From contig JAKAHW010000023.1 in NCBI GenBank assembly GCA_021825285.1, positions 1-10,974 of the forward strand: 10,974 bases of DNA, written 5' to 3'. The notes beneath the pieces were generated by a model that saw only the letters and a program-made list of their open reading frames with translations, did not search any database and was not told the origin of the DNA. Below, one piece after another: positions 7,295-10,974 of the stretch. The stretch is from a bacterium (GTDB lineage: Bacteria > Patescibacteria > Microgenomatia > Levybacterales > GWA1-39-11). A program made the translations under genes and the position numbers. The stretch's first letter is position 1; each line of letters begins with the position of its first letter.

Positions 7295-8416
7295 AAATTT
7301 TAATACTGAGGGAAACTGAGGAACAATAAGCAAGTTTTTAAATTTTCCTTTAAAATCCTGTATTCCTAAAACCATTTCCTTTTTCTTTAGTGGAGGCGGT
7401 GGTGGGTTTAGCTCGGGAATGCCCTTAATCTTAGGGTATGACTGATATGTTTTTCCGTATTCGGTAAGGGTTCCTGATTTTGTAAAAGTAAACTTATCAA
7501 ATGCCCCATTTTGTGATTCTAGAAGAAATGGGGTGATTGCGACTATAGAATTTAAATCTTTACCCCAAACATCGTCCAAAGCTAATTTAAAATAAGACGC
7601 AATTTGGCCTTCAGAAAGTTTAGCTCCATTCCAGCCGGTTTCTGTTATAAAAAATGGTTTTGGCGCTGAAGTGTATGAGTCGACCAGCTTTTGCTCAAAT
7701 CTGTAAGTCGCGACACTTTCCTGACCTGTAAGGGTCGGAGACTGAAGAAAATCCGGATTTGGGTAAGAATGACTTGCGAACCCGTCAATTTTATTAAAAA
7801 GTGAAGAATCTTTTTCAGACATACGAGTCAGATATATAAAATTATCCAAATACTTAACTCCGTCGTTGGGGGAAGCATTATCCAAACCTCCCAAAATTAT
7901 AAAAAAATCCGTGCTCCTGCTTTTGAAAACGTCTATTGCATAATTTACTAATGAAGCATACTCTTCAGGATCCGGATTGTCTCCTCCCCACTCATCGTAC
8001 CTATTTACTTCATTAAACAAGATAACATACCTATTTTTGGTTGGCCAATAAAGAGAGTTAAGAAAATTTGCAAAATCTAAAACGTCTGCTTCGGTAGGTT
8101 TTCTCCAAAAACCCGTATTCATATAATCTGCTTCCGTAGATAACCTTATTATTGGTATGAGGTGCTTGTCATAAGCATTATTCATAAACGACTGCCATTT
8201 ATCAATATCTCGATCTCCGATTTGAATCGGAATTGTCACATAACCCCAGTCTCCACCCGAAGAATTCAATAATACGCTCGCTTTTTCCAACTCCGAAGTG
8301 AACAGTATGTGAATTCCTAAATAATTATTTGGTTTTGAGAAAGGATCATAAATTGCATAAGCCTTAGGAGGAATAAAAAACAAAAATATAAATAGTAAAA
8401 GAAAAAACTTACGCAT
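7265..8416 (-). CDS. Secreted glycoside-hydrolase-like protein (clan GH-A-type TIM barrel), specificity unknown
   Basis: A 383-residue protein with a clear signal peptide: MRKFF, a hydrophobic core (6-15), PPK, and a likely cut after AYA (19-21). The body resembles a (beta/alpha)8 glycosidase of clan GH-A: YVILFNEVNRYDEW (130-143) supplies the Asn-Glu pair with Glu136 as candidate acid/base, and PFFITETGWNG (254-264) supplies Glu259 as candidate nucleophile. IDGFASHSYPNP (210-221) fits a strand-6 His/Tyr region. A proline run (338-342) links to a basic and hydrophobic tail (343-383, ending in VLKFYFKSILGLK) that may hold the protein to the membrane or cell surface. Similar sequences are often annotated GH5- or GH39-like, but the substrate cannot be read from the sequence. 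The start is the ATG right before the signal peptide. The gene is divergent from greA, and its end has a decayed tail repeat just beyond it. Confidence 0.78.
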   Translation of the reverse strand: MRKFFLLLFIFLFFIPPKAYAIYDPFSKPNNYLGIHILFTSELEKASVLLNSSGGDWGYVTIPIQIGDRDIDKWQSFMNNAYDKHLIPIIRLSTEADYMNTGFWRKPTEADVLDFANFLNSLYWPTKNRYVILFNEVNRYDEWGGDNPDPEEYASLVNYAIDVFKSRSTDFFIILGGLDNASPNDGVKYLDNFIYLTRMSEKDSSLFNKIDGFASHSYPNPDFLQSPTLTGQESVATYRFEQKLVDSYTSAPKPFFITETGWNGAKLSEGQIASYFKLALDDVWGKDLNSIVAITPFLLESQNGAFDKFTFTKSGTLTEYGKTYQSYPKIKGIPELNPPPPPLKKKEMVLGIQDFKGKFKNLLIVPQFPSVLKFYFKSILGLK

Positions 8417-8427
8417 AAAATGGAAAG

Positions 8428-8436
8428 TGTTACAAT
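8428..8436 (+). promoter_or_regulatory. Extended -10 promoter of greA, nearly leaderless
   Basis: TGTTACAAT (8428-8436) matches TGnTATAAT with one change and ends 9 bases before the greA ATG at 8446, so transcription should begin about 3 bases before the start codon. No good -35 is seen at 16-18 bases. It overlaps the opposing glycosidase promoter by two bases, so the two are unlikely to be occupied at once. Confidence 0.55.
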
Positions 8437-8462
8437 TATAGCAACATGGGTACTAAAATCAA
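8435..8462 (-). promoter_or_regulatory. Extended -10 promoter of the secreted glycosidase gene
   Basis: TGCTATAAT (8443-8435) is a perfect extended -10, with TTGATT (8462-8457) 16 bases upstream as -35, lying inside the first codons of greA. The -10 ends 18 bases before the ATG at 8416, giving a leader of about 11 bases with no Shine-Dalgarno sequence. The -10 shares bases 8435-8436 with the -10 of the opposing greA promoter. Confidence 0.65.
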
Positions 8463-8907
8463 AAGAATTAGTTTTACCAAAGAGGGATTGGATAATTTAA
8501 AAAAACAGTATGAACAGCTCCTAAAAGATCGTGAACCCGCAGTAAAAGAGCTTGTTCGCGCAAGGGAAATGGGAGATTTGTCTGAAAACGGTTTATATAA
8601 AGCAGCCCGCGGAAGACTTTCCTCAATTGATGCAAACTTACGAAGAATCTCACTCACTTTAAAGCTTGCCGAAGTAAACGAACCGACAAAAGGAATTGTA
8701 GGAATCGGATCAATAGCTATAATTACTGACGGAGAAAATAAATTCGAATACACAATTGTAGGAGCACATGAAGCTGATCCGATAAACAAGAGGATTTCCC
8801 AAAATTCGCCCATAGGAAAGGCGCTAATTGGTAGAAAAACAAATGATGACGTAGTTATAAGAACTCCTAAGAAAACAATAAGTTTCAAGATCATTTTAAT
8901 TAAATAG
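8446..8907 (+). CDS. greA: Transcription elongation factor GreA (transcript cleavage factor)
   Basis: Gre factors insert a coiled coil into the RNA polymerase secondary channel and trigger cleavage of backtracked RNA. The 153-residue length is typical (GreA is about 155-160). The N-terminal coiled coil (about 9-75) carries the tip signature AREMGDLSENGLYKAAR (39-55); Asp44 and Glu47 correspond to the acidic pair that holds Mg2+ at the polymerase active site. The C-terminal FKBP-like half has VGIGSIAII, FEYTIVGAHEADPINKRISQNSPIGKALIGRKTNDDVVI (about 101-139), the classic SP-G-AL-G-K/R pattern. GreA rather than GreB is chosen by general likeness; the split is not secure at this distance. The ATG at 8446 is 9 bases after an extended -10 box and lacks a Shine-Dalgarno site. 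It is divergent from the glycosidase gene and precedes the 9020 gene by 112 bases. Confidence 0.95.
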   Translation: MGTKIKRISFTKEGLDNLKKQYEQLLKDREPAVKELVRAREMGDLSENGLYKAARGRLSSIDANLRRISLTLKLAEVNEPTKGIVGIGSIAIITDGENKFEYTIVGAHEADPINKRISQNSPIGKALIGRKTNDDVVIRTPKKTISFKIILIK

Positions 8908-9019
8908 GTTTACTAACACTTTTTCCAGAGACTTCCGCGTCCGTAGCTAAATCGCTCTCCTATAACTATCAAAGAGTAATAATTGACACTATAGGATATA
9001 ATTGGTATAATTAGCAATT
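8908..9019 (+). other. Intergenic region between greA and the 9020 gene
   Basis: This 112-base gap holds the 9020 promoter in its last 40 bases. I see no strong hairpin followed by a T run, so there is no clear terminator for greA, and no RNA gene. A second TATAAT (8997-9002) lies nine bases before the functional-looking one but only 8 bases from the TTGACA, so it is not a fitting -10 for that -35. Confidence 0.5.
8983..9011 (+). promoter_or_regulatory. Consensus sigma70 promoter with extended -10, leaderless-type
   Basis: TTGACA (8983-8988), a 17-base spacer and TATAAT (9006-9011), all perfect consensus, plus the TG of an extended -10 (9003-9004). The ATG at 9020 is only 8 bases after the -10, so the transcript should start about 2 bases before it. 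There is no room for a Shine-Dalgarno site in the mRNA. This is the best promoter in the window and suggests strong, constitutive transcription. Confidence 0.85.
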
Positions 9020-10159
9020 ATGGAATCACCTAAGTTTATACCATTTTCTGTGCATATTCCTAAATACCCAGGAGAGGTCGAGACGAGAGAAATGCCTGTC
9101 AAAGAGACGAGTATTTTTAGCGATTCTGACTTAATGAATGGAATTGACGGTGTTGAAAGATACCTTAATCCTCTAGGCAATTCCAAATCACGTGAAGGAG
9201 CCTTTAACGCAGTAGCTGAAGGTTGTTTTACTGGACGATTTAATGAATTGTTTACTTATATTTCCTCTACTACTTATGGAACTATAGAAAGACGTCAAGA
9301 CTTGAAAAGAAAAGTAGAAGCACTTATAGCTCCTCCGGAAGATACCAAAGCATATTTTCTTTTTGAACGACACTCTGATTACTCACCAGAAGATTACCCA
9401 TTAATTTATAAAAGTTCAGCTAATAATATGAGCGCAGTTTTCTCGAGAGATCACACAAACGTATTATTCGTTGAGGCCGCTGACGGTGGAGAGGAGCTAC
9501 AAGCTTACTTTGATGTATTTGTAAAAAAGGGACTAAAGCTCACTGAATCATTTGAGCTAGCTCGTCTTGCAATCTCAGTTGACGAAAACATGAGAATTAA
9601 GATATTAAACACTCCGAACGTAATGCTTGAAAAAGCTGCGGGAAAAGTATCAGAAGATATTAAAAGGGGAAGCGCGAAAAACAGTAACTCGCTTTATGCT
9701 CATGCTCGGTTTGAAGCAGCTGACCTGTTCAGGATGGCAGGCTATAAAGTAGAAGTTGTTTTTGAACAAAGCATTCTTCCTCCGGAAGACAAAGCAGCAT
9801 TAGTATTATTGGATTCAGAAACTGCTGAATCAGCGGACATGTATAAAGATGCATACAGGAAATATCTTTCAAACATACAAAGAAGGAACAAGATGTTTGC
9901 CGGACGTTTTCTGAAATTTATGGCGTCAAATAAAAGCGGAGGGCTTCGCTGCCTGACATATTTTGGCACAATGCACTACCAAATTCCTTCTCTTCTTCCA
10001 GAACCATGGTCACTAAATACAAAAAGTTTGGTGCAGGAAACGACTGAACCGTACGAAGCACTAGGATTAAAACACATTGGGGGCTCAGAACCAACCACTG
10101 AAGAATGGGAAGTCATAGGATCTTATTTTAAACTCCACAATAAGGATCAAGCTTCCTAA
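9020..10159 (+). CDS. Uncharacterised 379-residue protein, possible distant TraB/EreA-like hydrolase fold
   Basis: I do not recognise this protein as a named family. It has no signal peptide or membrane helix. Possible motifs of the TraB/GumN-EreA/ChaN superfamily are AYFLFERHSDYSPED (111-125) with Glu116 and His118, NVLFVEAADGGEEL (147-160) with Glu152, and near the end RRNKMFAGRFLKFM (288-301) followed by LTYFGTMHYQIPSLL (312-326). An Arg-Asn helix leading to a strand ending in G-x-x-H is typical of the C-terminal half of TraB/GumN-like proteins. This is pattern matching; the first 100 residues fit nothing I know, and an alternative fold is quite possible. The ATG at 9020 is fixed by a consensus promoter 8 bases upstream. 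It is the only gene here with such a strong promoter apart from the extended -10 boxes near greA. It runs head-on into typA, sharing bases of the stop codons. Confidence 0.85.
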   Translation: MESPKFIPFSVHIPKYPGEVETREMPVKETSIFSDSDLMNGIDGVERYLNPLGNSKSREGAFNAVAEGCFTGRFNELFTYISSTTYGTIERRQDLKRKVEALIAPPEDTKAYFLFERHSDYSPEDYPLIYKSSANNMSAVFSRDHTNVLFVEAADGGEELQAYFDVFVKKGLKLTESFELARLAISVDENMRIKILNTPNVMLEKAAGKVSEDIKRGSAKNSNSLYAHARFEAADLFRMAGYKVEVVFEQSILPPEDKAALVLLDSETAESADMYKDAYRKYLSNIQRRNKMFAGRFLKFMASNKSGGLRCLTYFGTMHYQIPSLLPEPWSLNTKSLVQETTEPYEALGLKHIGGSEPTTEEWEVIGSYFKLHNKDQAS

Positions 10160-10974
10160 AGCAAACCTTGAGAGCGAAGGCGGCGTTCTGCCGCTTCATC
10201 AAGAATCTTCTTTCTTATCCTGATGGTTTTCGGGGTTACTTCTACAAGTTCCGTGTCATCAATGTATTCAAGCGCATCCTCAAGTCCCATTATGTGAGGT
10301 GCGTCAAAATGCTCTGAAACTCCTTCACCCTTTGACCGCATGTTCGATTGCTGTTTGATTTTGCAGACATTTACCTGCATATCTTCCGGACGGGAATTTT
10401 GTCCTACAACTTGACCCTTGTAAACTGATGTTGCCGGCCCGACAAACATAGTTCCTCTGTCTTGAGCAGCGGTCAAACCGTATAAAGTTGTAGCCCCTGT
10501 TTCAAAAGCCACAATTGAACCCCTATCACGAGGAAGAGCTTCACCTGAATCTTCCTTGTATTCAAGAAAAATAGTATTCATGATTCCAAGACCTCGTGTA
10601 TCGGTCAAAAATTCTGATCTGTAACCGAAAATGTCTCTTGTTGCGATTATAAATTCATACATAACGATTCCATTATCTATATTCATTTCGATCAAACTGC
10701 CGTGTCTTGCTCCCATTTTTTGCATTACAATTCCGCCAACTGCCTCAGGCACTTCTATAAACACCTGCTCGTAAGGAGTCATTTGTTTTCCATCAATCGT
10801 CTTGTTAATGACTTGAGGGCGCGATACCTGAAATTCATACCCTTCACGCCTCATCCGCTCAATAAATATTGCCAAATGCAGCTCTCCGCGACCTGAAACT
10901 TCCCAGCCAGCTCCCGTAGGCGCACTAATTACCCACAGAGCCATATCGTTTTCGAGTTCTTTATATAGACGCTC
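10156..10974 (-). CDS. typA: Ribosome-associated GTPase TypA/BipA, C-terminal 272 residues
   Basis: TypA/BipA is a translational GTPase related to EF-G and LepA that binds the ribosome and aids 50S assembly and stress growth. The reading frame is open to the right edge and begins at ERLYKELEND, so the N-terminal GTPase domain (roughly 340 of about 610 residues) lies outside. Seen here are the domain III piece VSGRGELHLAIFIERMRREGYEFQVSRPQVI, the domain V and C-terminal domain with DTRGLGIMNTIFLEY and DRGSIVAFETGATTLYGL, the loop IKQQSNMRSKGEGVSEHFDAP, and the ending LEDALEYIDDTELVEVTPKTIRIRKKILDEAAERRLRSQ, all typical. The stretch LWVISAPTGAGWEVSG differs from the usual L-R-V-E-x-TDSPD-x-F-x-VSG. 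Its TAG stop overlaps the TAA of the 9020 gene. Confidence 0.96.
   Translation of the reverse strand, partial: ERLYKELENDMALWVISAPTGAGWEVSGRGELHLAIFIERMRREGYEFQVSRPQVINKTIDGKQMTPYEQVFIEVPEAVGGIVMQKMGARHGSLIEMNIDNGIVMYEFIIATRDIFGYRSEFLTDTRGLGIMNTIFLEYKEDSGEALPRDRGSIVAFETGATTLYGLTAAQDRGTMFVGPATSVYKGQVVGQNSRPEDMQVNVCKIKQQSNMRSKGEGVSEHFDAPHIMGLEDALEYIDDTELVEVTPKTIRIRKKILDEAAERRLRSQGLL

Noticed and set aside
8436..8894. Long open frame on the minus strand opposite greA
   Set aside because: It is the mirror of a clear greA gene and its translation has no family features; codon periodicity follows greA.
8997..9002. First TATAAT upstream of the 9020 gene as the -10
   Set aside because: It is only 8 bases from the TTGACA; the second TATAAT has the proper 17-base spacer.
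1..10974. Recoded TGA (Gracilibacteria-type code)
   Set aside because: TGA ends the metallopeptidase and the glycosidase at sensible places, tryptophan is TGG, and no conserved gene is interrupted by TGA.
1..10974. Defence system, CRISPR array, prophage or transposon
   Set aside because: No repeat-spacer pattern, transposase, integrase, terminal repeats or known defence domain was found; the putative protease and YkuK pair is too weak a basis to claim one.

Overview
The window looks like part of a small-genome Candidate Phyla Radiation (Patescibacteria) bacterium, most likely Microgenomates-like. This is inferred from several things together: an AT-rich sequence, tightly packed genes, a gluconeogenic set (PEP synthase, bifunctional phosphoglucose/phosphomannose isomerase, phosphohexomutase), a very short DNA polymerase III delta-like protein, and a HELLH putative metallopeptidase of a type I associate with CPR and archaeal genomes. 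TGA is used as a stop (ends at 6253 and 7265) and no gene reads through it, so the Gracilibacteria code with TGA as glycine does not apply. No rRNA, tRNA, CRISPR array, insertion sequence or phage gene was seen. This is mostly core chromosome with a few uncharacterised genes.

Layout. Eight genes run on the minus strand from 8416 down to 1. They are a secreted glycoside-hydrolase-like protein; a three-gene group (YkuK/DUF458 RNase H-like, HELLH metallopeptidase, HolA-like delta); a phosphohexomutase; the bifunctional isomerase; a small membrane-anchored protein; and PEP synthase, whose C-terminus lies beyond the left edge. From 8446 to 10159 two genes run on the plus strand: a GreA-type transcript cleavage factor and a 379-residue uncharacterised protein with possible TraB/EreA-like motifs. 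From 10156 to the right edge the minus strand carries the C-terminal 272 residues of TypA/BipA.

How they may work together. PEP synthase makes PEP from pyruvate. The isomerase and the mutase act at the hexose-phosphate end (Fru-6-P, Glc-6-P or Man-6-P, then the 1-phosphates), which fits supply of sugar phosphates for glycan synthesis. The genes between these two ends are not here. The YkuK-metallopeptidase-HolA group is tightly spaced, with an ATGA overlap and a good Shine-Dalgarno site between members.

The most notable pattern is in the starts. At several genes that do not follow another gene closely, a sigma70-like -10 box lies only 6-10 bases before the ATG and no Shine-Dalgarno sequence is evident. 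This predicts leaderless or nearly leaderless mRNAs. The clearest case is the gene at 9020, with TTGACA-17-TATAAT and only 8 bases to the ATG. Other points worth a look are a palindromic pair of overlapping divergent extended -10 promoters between greA and the glycosidase gene, a cysteine in place of the third metal-binding aspartate of the phosphohexomutase, and a decayed second copy of the glycosidase C-terminus just after its stop. I did not find a clear new multi-gene system such as a defence island.
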